Made by a program: the position numbers and the translations under genes | Part shown: piece by piece, positions 46,921-60,866 of the stretch | Layout: every line of letters begins with the position of its first letter | Numbering within the stretch: position 1 is the stretch's first letter | NCBI RefSeq assembly: GCF_030704535.1 | Contig: NC_081823.1 | Span: 2,016,501 to 2,080,500 of the forward strand | Direction: 5' to 3' | DNA from: Vitis vinifera | Lineage: Eukaryota > Streptophyta > Magnoliopsida > Vitales > Vitaceae | DNA length: 64,000 bases | Notes under the pieces: model-generated | What the model was told of the DNA's origin: nothing | The model's input: the letters and a program-made list of their open reading frames with translations, nothing else | Databases searched by the model: none

Positions 46921-49440
46921 AATATTAGATGATATTGACTAAATAAAAAAAATCAAAATATTTAGGTTTTTTTATTCAACTAAAAACAATATATTGATAT
47001 CAACCCATATAATTAAAATGTATTTGTAAAATATTAATTGATTTTTTTTATATATCTTTAAAATCCAAGTACTGATATATGTATATTTATCGATATTTTT
47101 ATCCTTGATTGTATACAAAGAAAAAACAGTAGACTCATGATTTAATTTAGTTAATTTTGTTCTATTATTTTTAAATATTGATTGGTCTATGTGTTGATAC
47201 TAAAAAAAGTCTAAATAAAACCAAATATATTAATTATTATTTTTTTGATAACCACCTTAATATACATAAAGACTTACACCAATTCTATATTATTTTTTTG
47301 AAATGCATTATGAATCATTTGACCTTTTTTATTTTTCTATTTTTAGTGTGGCCAAAAGTCATTTGTTGATTTGATGAGTCTAATTTGAAAAGATTGCCTC
47401 TATCTTCCTAATGAATATAGTCTTTTCCTGTCATCAAATCAATCAAGAAGAAATTTTTTTATTTTATTTCTTCTTATTCATGTATGTATAAATATATATG
47501 AATGGAATCCAAAGGTCCAAAGGGGAATTATGCATCAATATTATTTACAAGGAATTGTTCAAACTGTACTTATCTGTAATAAAAAATCGATGAATACGAC
47601 AATGAGTCTTAGTTGTACATTGACAATTTTGTTCTAATTATTTTTTAGTTTGAAGCTTTTTAGATGGTAATTTACTTTTCATTAAAAATTAAAGGTTGTT
47701 TTTTTTCCTTAATTGGAAAGTTAAAATGTTAAAAAGTTTTAATTAATTTGGAAAGAATTTTAAAAAGATTTTTTTTTTCAAATAATAAAAATAATTTGGA
47801 AATGAATTTTCAATTAAAGATTTAAAATTAAGAATTTTAAAAAGAAAAACTTTTTCCATTTTTTTTTAAATTTAACATATAAAATCTTTTCAAATTCTTT
47901 TAAAACTTTTAAGTTTTTAAATTGTTTTTAATAAAATATGATTTCTAAATTAATTCCAATTTCACTAGTTTTTTTCCTATATATATTTTTTTCTACCTAA
48001 ATGTGTTTTTTTATAAAACACGTCGAGAGACTTAACCTAACTTGTCGTACTATTCTTAAATTTCTTAGTAAATCTTGGGTTGGAAGACTTGCATCTCTTC
48101 AACAAGACTAGGATATATTTACTGGAGCAATTCAAGATTGTTGCATCGCCAATGTAGATCAAGTTGTAAGTTCTAAAGATTAAGTTTTTAGGATAAAGCA
48201 GTGAGATAAATTTATATGACTTAATTCCATACAGTGGATTAAGGTTTGAAGCTTTACACCTACTGATTTTTTACCTCGGTTTTCCACGTAAAAATGGGAG
48301 GATTCAAAGAATTTGTTTAAGTATTTTTTAAAAGATTATAATAATGTAGGAATAAACCAAGGGATGGATGCAATTATGGATATTATATGCTTTGGATACA
48401 TACTTTGCAGGTAAGACCTATAAGATTTTGGGGATCCTCATGCGGATACTGTGTACTTTAGAGCAAAACATGCATGGCAACCCAAAATGTTAAGAACATA
48501 TTTCTCACAATCGCCCATCTCTCCAGTTCGTACTCACCCTCTCTACCCTAGGTCATCATCGAGTCTCTCTCCTATGCGACATTGTTGGGCTCCATTTTTC
48601 TCTTTTGTTGATTCTATGTAGCACCTTAGCTCGGATGATGCCATACCAACGCCTCATGGACTGGTAACTTGGACCCATGAATGTCTATGGAATAAGACCG
48701 GGGATGACGCAGTCTTACAAGGGATCATGTCAAGATTTGGTAGTGGTTCGAGGGCACAAGTTGCTTGCATTCGAGGCAAGCACATGGCACCCGAGCTAGC
48801 ATGAGTTTCAACTCAATATTACCGAAAAATTCAAGTTCGGAATTTTGGATAACCATATTTTTCCTTATAGAGAGGTATATACTAACACATTTACACATCA
48901 TCATCTGCTATAGTTTAGAAGATCATCTCCCTTCCTATAGATATTGTTTACTTCAGGTGGATGGGGAGATCTCTCCCCCACCTGTGAAATCTCCCTAACT
49001 GATGTAGACCCTTACAGCTCTAGTTAGTCCATGTGGGATTTAACAAAATCCCCTAATGCCACTACATTGCTACATCTCCTTACATTGTATCTTACAATCA
49101 CCCTTCCATCTTCTTAGTTCATGTTGGTTTTCACAATGACCCTATATGCAAACATATTCTTCTCTTCAAGGAATCTCATAATTCCCCTCTTATGCTGACT
49201 CTATGCTGACATGTACATATATTATCTCCAATTAAAATCTCACATATTTATATCCAAAGTTATAAAGAAAATTACAAAAAACATCTCTAAAAAGAGGATC
49301 TCATCTTAAATTTTCACTGATCCAACGTTTAACCCAAACCCACCTGCAAACAGAACATCATTCATTCGCTTCAAAAGTCTGACACCCAACAAACAAATAA
49401 GTAAATCAAAATAATGGATTTTCGACTTTGGACAAGGTTA
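46921..49440. other. Intergenic DNA without a supported gene
   Basis: 46921-48000 is AT-rich. From about 48420 to 49230 the base composition is mixed, with phrases such as GACCGGGGATGACGCAGTC and two CACAATC/CAATCACCCTTCC stretches. It may be decayed LTR sequence, but no termini, primer site or frames were found. Confidence 0.5.
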
Positions 49441-49788
49441 TAATGGTATACTATAATACATCAATGCATAACTTCAGAGGACTGGCATCATATACATCAA
49501 TCCATAACTCCAAAGGAGTGTGACATGTTAACTGAAAGTTAATACACAAGTGCATCCAGAGCAGAACCCATGAATTAATGACAAAGTCTGTACAGTTATG
49601 ACAGCCCAGGACAGTCACTGAAAGCCAACAAATAAATGGTTTAAACAGTGTGTTAGTCATATACCTGTATTTATATACGGTATGATACATAACGAAGTAC
49701 CAACTTGGTTAAGATAAGATAGATTAGTCAGAAAACAAAGGGCTGCCTGCATAAGCTTTCAACCATCGTCACTCCTTTATACATCCTT

Positions 49789-52700
49789 CTATTTTGGGGT
49801 CATTGCTGGGGCTTTGCAGATGGGGCAGACATTCTTCACCAGCAGCCACTTCTTCAAGCAACCTGCATGGTACTCATGCCCACAATCAAGAAATCCAATC
49901 TTCTCTTGATTCCGATACTCCTCCTGCAAACAAATCCCAAGTTGCATATTTGTCAAATAGAAATATAAGCTTGCTTCTTGTGACCTAAAATAATGATATA
50001 TCAATAGCTTCATGGCTTGGTTATTATTCAGCAATAAAGGGCACTGGGAAATACGGTGCAGCTGAAGAAGAATGAAAGAAGGGAATAGAGAAAGGAATAA
50101 AAAAACTACTCTGTGAATAAATTCAAGATTGTTTTCTAACAACTAATTTTATAATTTTATTGTATATATAAGGACTGAATAATTGTCTATAATACTAAAT
50201 GTTTATAGACCTAAGATCCCAATCCTAAACCTAAATATAATCCTAATCCAAAACAATCCTAATATTATTCCTAATAGGAAAAATAAACTTGAATTCTAAA
50301 TAAAGTATAATTTAATAAACCTAATTAGAATAGGAAACTTAAATATATGGAAGCCTAATCTAATTCTAATTCCTAGTACTAAAAAAATTCTATTTTTACT
50401 ACACTAAGGCAGTTTAGCCTTAGCATTATTTCTTGAGTGCTTCTGCATCAAAACTAGACTGACAAGAAAACTTTAGCCATTTCAAGGTTTCTCAGCTCTC
50501 AGCTCTTCCTCTCCAATCCACATACTTTCGTTACCTCGTTTCATGATATCAAAAACTAGCATCTCTTTAAGGATAGTATTTTTGCAGTCAACATCATCTA
50601 TTTTTTGATTCACATCACTCATGTGATCTATTCTGTTGTTCAAATTTTTGAGCTGTCACAACCCTTTTGATGTAATTAGTGTCTTCCTCCTTAAGGGGCT
50701 GCATTGTCAACTTCTCACCATCCTTTCAGAATGAATATGTGTTCGGTTTTGTGAAATAGACCTCATCTTTCTCATACAACCATGGTCTTCCAAATAGAAT
50801 TTGAGAAGCATCCATAGGCACAATATCACACCAAGCCTCATCATTAATAGCATTCCCCACAGGGAACTTCACTGTAACTGGCACCTTGTTCCCTTTCAAA
50901 ATCATGCAATTTTGTAAGGGGTAGGATGCTTTTCAATGGACAACTTCAACTTTTCAACACTCTTTTTTGAAACAATATTATCCCTGTTACCACTATCAAG
51001 AATAACACTGTACACCTTACAACCATATAATACATGTTTGCTGATAATATTATATTGGCTTCAATCTTTTTATTCAACTTTTGGTGTTGTCATCCACAAG
51101 TAAAACAACTGGTTTTTGACATGCTGCCTGGGTTTTAATGGAACAAGGCTATTTTCATTTCAAACTTCAGTATTTTTTAACCTTTTACACCCTTATCAAC
51201 ACAGATGCTACTATATCACCAATTCAACTATTTATGGTAGACTCCATCATTCTTTCCTGCTAGTTTTTTTTTTTTTTCTTTCCCAGTTTGATCACTCCAA
51301 AAACTTTGAACAGCAGTCTCCTATGTGACACACCATCAAAGCACCCAGAAATAGGTTTTCTTGCACCATACCTTCTTTTTGGCCATTAAGGCATATTGTC
51401 AAGCATCTTCCAAGTTGAACAAACCATCCACTCCCATCTCATCTCTAATTGATTAATTCAAGCCCATAAGGTTATGAGATATAATTTGTTCATTATTCTC
51501 ATTGAAACCAGCCTGAGTAGAGAGATTTATCAAACTCAGAAGCATACACCCACCCAACTGAGGCACCTCTTTGTTCCAATGAGTGGAACTGCTCATAAAC
51601 TCCATCACATAATCAGCCAGTAAGAATTGTTTCTGCATTTTAGCTTTCATGTATTCTCATCACATGTGCTAACTTTTAGTTTCCCTTGTCAACTATGTGG
51701 CCCTTCAACTCTCTTCCGCCATTGAAGAACAATACCCTTCAACTTTAAGCTTTACAAACAACATTTTTCTTTCTTCAACCAAAGGTTTCTCCAAACTTGA
51801 TTCCTAATTCAAATAATTTTCGGCATGCATCTTCCCAAAAAAATCAGCAACTTCAATTCTGATTCCTCCATTCAAATCAAGTGTATGAACCAACTTATCT
51901 TCCAACTCATTTTGTTTGATGTTCTATTTGTCTAGAATCATAAAAGGGGTTTTCTTCTACCTCAAAAGATTCTTCCTCATGACTACCTCCTGCTATGTCC
52001 AAGGCAGTACAGTGCCTTCCAGACTCTTCATATGGGCTTCCATCAATTCACATCGCTGAAGCATTTGAACAGCTTGTGACAAATCCTCAATCATTCACCT
52101 CATCTACACCATCTCTGATGGTTGATCTTGGTTCCCTCTTTCACCATGACCCCTTACCAAGTCCAACCATGGTATAAAAGTATAGATCTAGGTATTTTTG
52201 GGCTGACACCAATTTGACACACCAGAAAAAGAATGGGGAAAAGGGAATTAAGAAAGGAATAAAAAAAACAACTCTTGAATAAATTAGAGAGAGAGAGAGA
52301 GTTTTCTAACAAATAATTTTATCGAACAAATAGTGAATGAAAAATTCTCTGTTCCCAAATATAATAGGAAATCAATCCTAATCTTGACTGAATCATTCCT
52401 AATAGGAAACATAAACTACAAGCCTAGATAAAATAGAATCCACTAAAATTCTAATCAGAACATAAATAAAGCCTTATCAAATAGTGAACTTAACTTGAAT
52501 ATAAGGACACCTACTCTATATTCTAATTCCTAATGCTAAGATACTGCTATTTTATTATACTAATGAGGTCTAGCCCTAGCCCCTAGCAAAGCTCTTGCCA
52601 TGTTAAAGAAGAAAAAAGCATACATACCACTACAACAATATTTAGAGAAAATAGCAAGTTTGGCAAACTAACTGAAAATTATTCTAGAAAGTTGGAATTC

Positions 52701-55700
52701 ATTAAATTATATGATAAAAATTGGAATGAAAACTGAAAAGGTCAAATTATAACAAGCTTTTCAACTGCTTGAGTAATTTTTTTTTTATAGGTAAAGTGTC
52801 ACCTAAAAAAAACAACAAAAACACAAGCACTCACTGGCCCTCAACAAGAACCCAACCATTACACAAAGTTAATTTTCAACTGCTTGAGTAATATGTCAAT
52901 ACCTGGCATATAATGCAAGAATCATTTTCTAGATCCATACTTGCTGCCTCTTCCAGATTGAGACAAGTTGAAGATATATAAGTTCTAGTTTTTAGACAAT
53001 TTGTAATGGATTCCTCTGACAATCCAGTGCTTACGTGACCAATCCGTTCCCCCAATGCAAGAAGCTCCTGCAATACATTCATATATAGGTTGCCCATATC
53101 CAACAATCAAACCTTCTTTACAAAGATTAAGTAATCAAGCTTCCTGTGGGTACCTCATAAGACATATCTTCTATGTCTAATCGCATATCTCTGTGATGGT
53201 CAATGAGATCCCCTACTTCATAAAATGCTGAAAGATCTAGTATGGCAACTTCCTACATACATCAACATATGGCACATGTTAATGCATATTACAGAAGAAT
53301 CCAAGCAGTTGATGACTGCTAATATACCATATACTGCATTTCAAATAAAACAAAATCACAGACAGAGAGAGAGGAAATGGAAAATTGCAGAAATGGTGAG
53401 AAAATATTACTTCTGCTGGGAGCATTCTCAAGTAAGGAAGATTATGATGTCTCGATGTTGCCTCAGGTGCGACACCCCCTCGATTAGATCGGTATATCCT
53501 AATCCCAGTTGGTGGAACAGGTCCTGGATGCCTGGGCCCTGCCTCCACACCAACCTGAGGAGGCACAGGACCACGTGAACTAATTGTGGGAAGTCTATAC
53601 GAAGATGCCACCACTTGAGGGTGGAAATGGCTTCTTGCTCCTTGCATAGGTGGTGGTGGTGGTGGTGGATAATGAAGAGTATGGGGCCGGTGAAGGACAG
53701 GAGGTTGAAGGTAATTTGTGGAACTTCTGCCACTAGATGTATCATGATATCCCTGTATACCCACATTCCCAGCCTCTCTAGAACCTCCACTGATATTGCT
53801 CCCTGGAAAGTAAATGGGAGAAACATCATTAGATCAGAATGTAATAAGTGTATATATATATATTTTTTTTTTGTTAAGTGAGCGCAAATATAGTAAGGGG
53901 CAGAAAGCCACAAATATAATAAGTGTATATATTTTATAGCTACTATTAGAACAAAACAAGTATAACTGGTTTTTCCTTAGGCTCTGTTTGTCACAATGCA
54001 AAAAATCTCCTTAACAAATAAAGTAAGCTGATCTCAAACAGCAACAACCACCTATACACATAGTCGTCAAAAACTGACTTTCCTTAGGCTTTGTTGTTGT
54101 TGTTTATTTATTTATTTATTTTATAGCCTCTTTTTGTCACAATGCAAACAAGCTCCTTGAAAATAAACAAAGTAAGCTGGTCTCAAACAGCAAGAACCAC
54201 TTCTAAGTTGTCAAAAATTTACAACAAGTATGTTAATCAATTAATGATACAAAATGCAATCTGACAAAAACATTGAAAAAAATAAAAAAAAGACAATAAA
54301 GATGAGGATGAATCTCCAAGATATCTCAAATCAGCATTAGTTGCAATTAAAGTAGGATTAGTATTAGTTGGAATTAAATTGGAATTAGTATTTATTGGAG
54401 TCAAATTAGTATTGGCTAATTAAGTTATAGGAGAATTAGAATTAGAGTCATAATAGGTTTTTAGAATCCTAGTAAACTTGCATTTCCTAAAGAAGCCTTC
54501 TTGCATACTTTGCAATTTTCAATGGTGAGATTCCTAGAAGAGCTTAGTGAGAGTCTAAGGTTCTATCCCTTCTTCTCCTTATCTTCTTTTTGTCTATTTT
54601 ATTTTATTTTGCTGCCATAAATTTTATCTCTTGTTCCTCTCCTTAAACCCTAAAAGATAAAAACCCTAACCCACCAATTTGATTGTAGGCAGCCATCCTT
54701 GAGTTGTCCTACATCAGGGAAGGAGGGAGAGATATCACACACACGGGGAGGAGGCGAGGACAGACATATCTGACACATACATGACATGATTCAGAAAATC
54801 CCTGTTGGAAATATTTCTACAGCCAGCCGGTTGACCATAAAGTCAATGTGTAGAAATAAAACTTGATTTTGTCATTAAATGGCTTCCATTCAAAAACCTA
54901 AAATGAGAAACAAATATATGGGATGACAATATACCATGCAAATAAGGTAAAGCAGGTCCATGATTCCAGGCCAAAGTTCCCCCATCACTACCATTATTGC
55001 CTGATTGTTGGTCGACCCAGGGATTGCCAGAAGGCTGAAAAGGATGGCCAATATAGTTTCCTTGAACCAAATGGTTATGATTATGTGCCAGAACAGAATC
55101 CAGTCCAACAGCACCTGATCTGTTCCTCACACTTCTGTGAGATCCTACTTCCATGATTGAAGGAGCATTATTCCCTCTGTACTGTGGCTGGGCAAAAGAT
55201 GCAGAATCCATCATGGAAACCCCGGATTCAAGATGCCTTGTATTGAAAGGAGGAACTGAAGAACTAGAGCTCGCTAAGCCATTAATATACTGAAAATTCC
55301 CCAGGATGCCTTCAGCATTCTTTCGTTTGCATGCACCTCTAACACCATCCATAAAGTGATTTTCCCTCCCATACTCATCTGTAGAAACTCCAATGACTCC
55401 ATGATTGCTGGAAGATGGCAACTGATCAGATGGTCCGTGATTTATAGAAACAGGGAACCCTCGGTTTCCAGATGAAGGGGTCAAGTAAGGATTATAAATG
55501 TTGGATCCAGGAGCAACACCTATATCAAGACTTGGGACTGGATGATGATGCTGAACACCATTGTACTGCCCAATCCCATAGAACATAGCAGAGCCATCAT
55601 AATGCTCAGGTAAATGACGTACATCAAAATTACTTGAATTCCCTGGAGCTGATAACATGCTGTGCATATTAGGCTGTGGAAAATTTGTTACACTGATAAC

Positions 55701-55775
55701 ATGATGTCCTTGGTTCCGTTCATCCATTTGCAAATCAATCATCTGACCAGTGCACATCATATTTCTTTGCCCCAT
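49789..55775 (-). CDS. RING-H2 E3 ubiquitin ligase, HIP1/RHG1A/MBR-like
   Basis: Five minus-strand coding exons, 55775-54935, 53802-53411, 53252-53154, 53067-52903 and 49923-49789, join in phase to 543 aa. The N-terminal 400 residues are low-complexity (Ser/Asn/Gly/His-rich, KRK near the middle, a proline run coded by the GGT repeat at 53648-53668). The conserved core DMSYE|ELLALGERIG precedes a C-terminal RING-H2 with C495, C498, C513, H515, H518, C521, C532 and C535, complete for two zinc ions. Such proteins transfer ubiquitin from an E2; relatives include MBR1/2 (Mediator turnover) and HIP1. The substrate is unknown here. A 5'-leader intron (about 55808-58204) and leader exon (about 58205-58310) are inferred from splice signals. 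The last intron is 3 kb because of a gypsy insertion. Confidence 0.9.
50040..52620 (-). mobile_element. Small Ty3/gypsy-type LTR element in the last intron of the RING gene
   Basis: Two diverged direct repeats, about 50050-50460 and 52225-52620, share GGAATAAAAAAACxACTCT, TTTTCTAACAAxTAATTTTAT and CCTAATAGGAAA. I take these as LTRs. Between them, on the minus strand at about 51020-50730, decayed protease-region sequence is readable (VILDSGNRDNIVSK, then ILFGRPWLYEKDEVYF), typical of gypsy retrotransposons. Reverse transcriptase and integrase are missing. A weak primer-site-like TTGGTGTCAGCCC lies just inside the 52.2-kb repeat. The divergence of the repeats means an old insertion, tolerated by splicing. 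Confidence 0.7.
52288..52304. repeat. (GA)n microsatellite in an LTR
   Basis: About eight GA units inside the upstream LTR copy, absent from the other LTR, so a later expansion. Confidence 0.8.
52758..52892 (-). mobile_element. Tiny LINE 3'-end insertion with 20-bp target duplication
   Basis: TTTTCAACTGCTTGAGTAAT is repeated perfectly at 52758-52777 and 52873-52892. The 95-bp insert, read on the minus strand, ends TTTACCTATA plus poly-A, the same 3' end as the insertions in the TAF1A-like gene. It lies 10 bp beyond the donor site of the fourth coding exon of the RING gene. Confidence 0.9.
53976..54210. repeat. Diverged ~146-bp direct duplication with TTTA microsatellite
   Basis: TTGTCACAATGCAAA through CTCAAACAGCAA and ACCAC occurs near 53988-54055 and again near 54134-54200, separated by a GTTGTTGTT/TTTATTTA run. 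It lies in an intron of the RING gene. Confidence 0.75.
54290..54790. mobile_element. Possible solo LTR in a RING gene intron
   Basis: A run of AGTATTAGTTGGAATTAA-type repeats, then TTAAACCCTAAAAGATAAAA and CCTTGAGTTGTCC, has the composition of a copia-type LTR. I found no paired LTR, primer site or target duplication. Confidence 0.3.
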
Positions 55776-58204
55776 GTTGTTGAATAATTCAATACTGTGA
55801 GTCGTCCCTGCTTAAAGTCAAAATATTTGTAGAGATGCAGTCAGAAATATCAGCAGGGAATAATAACCCAAAACATAAGCAGACATCTAAATATCATGAG
55901 AAAATCTAAATTGGTGACCTTTCATCAACCCAGTCATTTTTGTGTCCTTAATTCAAGTAGGAGGTGGTAGAATATGATAGACAATGAATAACTAAAGAAA
56001 GAGAAGTCATCAAATAAATTTCCATCTATGTTCAACTTACAGCTCAAAATCGGGACATGGCATTCAACCTCCTTGCATATTCTCAAAGAGTTCAAAAATG
56101 GGAGATCATGTACATAAACAACCCAAATATCCCTCTTCTCTTAATTTAGAATATTCTATATTAGCTTCTTAATGAAGCATATCAAATCCTATAGTTTTGT
56201 TGATTATGAGAAGAGTGAACAATTCCTTTGTTCTCTGATTCCAATTTCCATGAAAAGAATGCTCTTCCCAAGTGAAATACAAAAGTTTGGGACTACCTCA
56301 AAACACTAAAGAATGACTCATGTCTAGTACTTGCCCCTAACTTGCTTGAAATGATCCAAATAATAAATGAAAGTTTAGTCCTTGTCCCCATATGAAATTC
56401 TCCACAGGAGTACAATCTACTAAACTAATCTACACAGTTGTTCATAAACAGGCACTTATACCCAATAAATGGATTATTTGACATACTCCAAATTCCAAAG
56501 AACCCTTCTAAGAAGAATTGTTGAAAAAAAAACAACTGTAGTGGTTTGTACAAGGGAGGGGACAAGGGCAAAAGGGCACTCTGGCTAAACTCATTGATTC
56601 TCTTCCTATTTGTTTGATTCTACTTTACCCAACACATCACAACTACCACCAAACTTTGTGTTATCACAGGCGTTATTCATAATAATCTAGCAACAACATT
56701 TATATTCTGCACCTGAATTTGTCCAAAACAGTATATCACAGAAGCTCTACTTCTTTGCTGCATTCTAAATTCAATACATTTGCCTGTATTACTGGATAAC
56801 AGCACAATTACCTAGAAGTTCAACAAAATTTCCAAGGAGAAAAAGCAATGAACTGAGATGGCACAATACACCATCAGCAGTCAAGGTTAAGCAAGACAGA
56901 AACAAAAAGGGAGGCATAATATAAGAGACCATGTATCAGAACAAAGGCAATGCAAAAGTTTGCAACATTCAAGGTGAAACAACAAGAAGAAGAAAAAGAA
57001 AGAAAACCACATATGTGTTCAAGATGTAAATTTCAAAACCCATATAGCATAGTCATTTTGAAGCAAAAAAGCAACTGATAAAGCAAGTTTCTCATTGTAA
57101 TATATTCATCAAAACACAGTATAAATAAATTTTAACAAGAAAGCAATTTCATTCCACTTGGAATACAGTGTGGAAACCACATGAACCAATTTAAACATTG
57201 AAAGGACAAATAAAAAGAAAATAATATATCTGTTATATGGCTAAGAAATGATCCAGAAGTAAAAATGCTTATTGGGTTTTATCACTGCAATAGCAGTTCA
57301 ACGAAATCCAAGTAGACCTAAGTTTTAAAAAGGACCAATCTTGCAAGAACAATAAAAACGGAATATGCAAGCAACAAACCTAAATGATCGCCAATGAAAT
57401 TTCCCACTCTGAGAAACAGCAAAAAAATAACAAACTTCACAATAAATCAGCATTTAAACTCAGACCAAAAACACAATTTCTAAAATAAATTCAAGCATTT
57501 ACATTCCGCTTGCTTGTTGACAAAAGGCAACAAAATAAAAGAATTCAAAATTTTAACATTAGACCTTAGACGACTTTTAATTAGGGACCGGAAAATTCAA
57601 AAACCAGAACATGAAATTGAACAGATTTTAGATTTTCAATTTTTTTAGAAAATACCCAAAAAAATAAAACCTAAAATTCAATTTTTTATTCTCTGATTCC
57701 TTTCCTTTTTAACAATTTTCTCGGCAACCAAAAAAATAAAAGTTACATATCATGATCGGTGACTTTTCCCTAAAAAAAACACACAAATTGTCACCAGAGA
57801 CCAAATTTACAGAAAAAAAAAAAAGAATCCAAAAGAAAAAGATTGAAATTCGGTACCTTTTTTACATCAACAAACATAGAGCTTCACCTATTACGTCTCC
57901 GGAAACCAAAACCCAAATGTATACCGAAAATCCCTGCAAACATACCAAAGAAACCCTTACTTCCTTCGAAACCAACAAAAATTCAAGGGTTACCACAATC
58001 GGTCAAACAAACCCTAGAATTAAAAAGATACCCATTTCAATTCCGACCCCCAACGGCTAAAACCACAAGGAATTCAACAAACTGAACCGGGAAAAAACAA
58101 AAAGACACAGATTCCTTTTAAAAAAAGTTGGGGAAAATTGAAATTAAAATGGGGCTTGAACACAAAATTGCAATTGCGAGACGATAATTAATAAGAAAGC
58201 ATAC

Positions 58205-58320
58205 GAATCGGAGGATGCAAGGGCGCAGGAGATCGAGAGATCTATGAGAGAAAGCGAAGAACGATAGAGAGAGAGATTCGTACTCACAGAAAAGCCAATT
58301 GCGTATTTCGTAATTTAGGT
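58205..58320 (-). promoter_or_regulatory. Inferred first non-coding exon and promoter region of the RING gene
   Basis: On the minus strand a CT-rich leader (CTCTCTCTCTATCGTTCTTC) ends at a donor-like GATTC|GTATGC (exon end 58205). A matching acceptor lies at 55808-55810, 32 bases before the ATG. GC content drops abruptly beyond 58320. Confidence 0.5.
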
Positions 58321-59641
58321 ATACATTTTATATGCGAAAAGTATTTACCAAATAAGAAACGGGGGAGAATAACGTCAAGACGCACTATCAAAAATATATA
58401 TTTTTTAATTTTAATTATTTATAAACACTTTAAACATAAAATAATTAATATAAAATAATAATATAAAACTAAATATACAATAAATAAATTTAAAGGTTTA
58501 AAATATAATATTTTATATATTTATATTAAAAATATTTATTTATTTGATCAATTTTATTATATATATAAAAATTAAATAAAAATATATATATCATATTATT
58601 TTATTTTTTATTTTTTATTTTTTATTTTTTTACTTTTTTACATTTTTATATAAAAATCAAAATTAATGATCATGATTTTCACTTTTTTTTTAAGTGTTAC
58701 TTATTTTATTTTATAAAGAAGTGGTTCCTTCTTTTTCAAGAGTTGTGTTTATTGATATTTAAGTTTCGATACTCAAAAATTTTAATTTTTAATAAAATTA
58801 ATATAAATGATTAAGTATAATTTTTATGAAATATATTTTATTTTTATTTTATATAAATTAAAATTAAAATTTTTAACAATTAAAATATTATAACCACAAT
58901 GTAATAAGATTTATAAAATAAATTAATATTTTTTTTAACAAAAAAAAATGTTATGTCATAAATTTCTAAATTTATTCACTACATATTTATTTTTATATTA
59001 AATTTATTCATATTATATATTTTCATTTTATATTTAAAATATTCATAAATAATTAAAATCAAAAGATATGAAAAGATAAAATATTACAAAAAATGGTATT
59101 ATATCAATTGTTTTTAGGTAAATTTTCTTTTTCATAGGTAAATTTTTGTCACCTTGAGACTTAAACCTAAAACCTCCTACACTACAAACCTTCTCCATCC
59201 CTTTATCACTTGAGTTGGCCCTCAAGGGTATCATATCATCAATTGTTTATTGATAACAAATATATTATTAAAAGCATTTATATCAATGGATATGCATTGT
59301 GCCATGGTTACCAAATTATTTGAATAGTCAATTTTTAGAAAATAAATTTATATTTCTATGATGATGTATTATAACATATAGTATATCTCATAAAAAACAC
59401 CATGGTTTGGATCATCTAGGAATGATCTTAAAGATGTCGATACTTATCTAAACTACTAATGACATTCCTTGCATATTTATCATTTTGTCAAAATAAAATT
59501 TTGTTAGTTCTGTATTAAATTATTTTTAAAATCATTTATTATAACAAAAATATTAAATTAGGTAAAAACTCGTTTCCAAATGAGACCTTATTAAGTTTGA
59601 AAAGGCAATTTTTTATTTCTTAAAAACCAATTCAAATTATG

Positions 59642-59940
59642 TAATGACCTATTCTTGATCGTGTGACTTTAAAATACGTTTATAGGATTAAGAGGTGTTA
59701 AGAACTTTTCCCCCTATCCAGACACAACTCTTCATTATGTCACATGGGAGCTTAAACAAATAAACACCCCTTATGGGGTCAAACAAGTCTCACACTCGGA
59801 TCAAGGATTAACTTTAATACCATTTATAACGACCTGTTCCCGATCGTGTAAATATTATTCACGACTTTAAAACATGTTTAAATGGTTAAGAGAAGTCTAT
59901 GCTTATGTAGCGGCATGAACTTTCCCATGTAAGATGTTAC
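59642..59940. repeat. Two direct copies of a GACCTGTTCCCGATCGTGT repeat
   Basis: Copy 1 (from 59642: TAATGACCTATTCTTGATCG) and copy 2 (from 59827: TAACGACCTGTTCCCGATCG) each continue into a GACTTTAAAAxxxGTTTA phrase. The wording is that of a common dispersed non-coding repeat of dicot genomes. The inner spacing is about 185 bp. Confidence 0.6.
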
Positions 59941-60489
59941 AAATTAGGTTTAAAACTTTATTTTAATTATGAAAAAAAAAGAACTAGTATAATAAAAAAA
60001 ACAACTAAATAACACTTATTCAACTTTTCACCCAACTTTTGTATAAAACAGGAAGAAAACAAAACATATATACATTTTTTAGATTTTAATTGCATTTCTT
60101 TTTTCTTTTCTTTTTTTCAAAATTTTCTAATAAACCAAACAAGAGAGTTTGGGACTTTTTTCTTTTTTCATTTTATTGCCGTCTTTTCTTTCCTCCATTT
60201 TATTGGAAGTTGGGCAACGAAACCAAACACTGAGGCATCTGGCCTTGAAAGTTCTTTGACTTTTGTTGTTTCGCATGGGAAGCTGAATTTCAGTCATTTG
60301 CATGCGGGCTTTCCTCCGCACTTTCCCAGCCACCAAACAGGTTTGACATTGTTCAAACATTCAATAGCCGTCTTGATCATTTTTTTTTGTTCTACCACGT
60401 GTTTAATGTGTTGGAACTTTCTTGACTATTAGAGCACAAGCACATGCAAATTATTGTGGAATTTGAATTTGATAAGAAATTTGTTTTGA

Positions 60490-60552
60490 TTTCATATTAT
60501 TATTATTATTATTATTATTTCTAATAATAATAATAAATAAATAATATGAAAT
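60490..60552. repeat. Near-perfect inverted repeat built on TTA/TAA units
   Basis: ATTTCATATTATTATTATTA on the left and TAATAATAAATAAATAATAT plus GAAAT on the right can pair into a long hairpin around CTAA. It is probably a foldback microsatellite. Confidence 0.75.
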
Positions 60553-60866
60553 AAAATCACATGTTGAATGTACTTGCCTTTCTTGACTTTATGTCTTGAA
60601 TTTCCATTAGGTTAATGATGGAAATTTGCATGCCTTATTGCTTTAAACAAGTTCTATTTAAAATTAAAATGATAAGACAGGATTAATCATTTAATAATTG
60701 AAATTAATTTTAAAACATCTCATGAAAACTTAAAATGAAATAAGAAACTAGTATTCAAAAAATAATTTTATAATTTAATTTAAATTCAAATTAATAGACC
60801 TGTTTGTATAAGGGTAATTATGGAACTTTATATGAACTAAGAAAGATGTAAAAATGATTGTAAGGG

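Noticed and set aside
48765-48998. Short open frame in intergenic DNA
   Set aside because: No domain, no splice context; composition like decayed repeat.
57752-58085. Plus-strand open frames opposite the 5' leader intron of the RING gene
   Set aside because: Lys/Asn/Thr-rich shadows of A-rich intron DNA with no recognisable motif.
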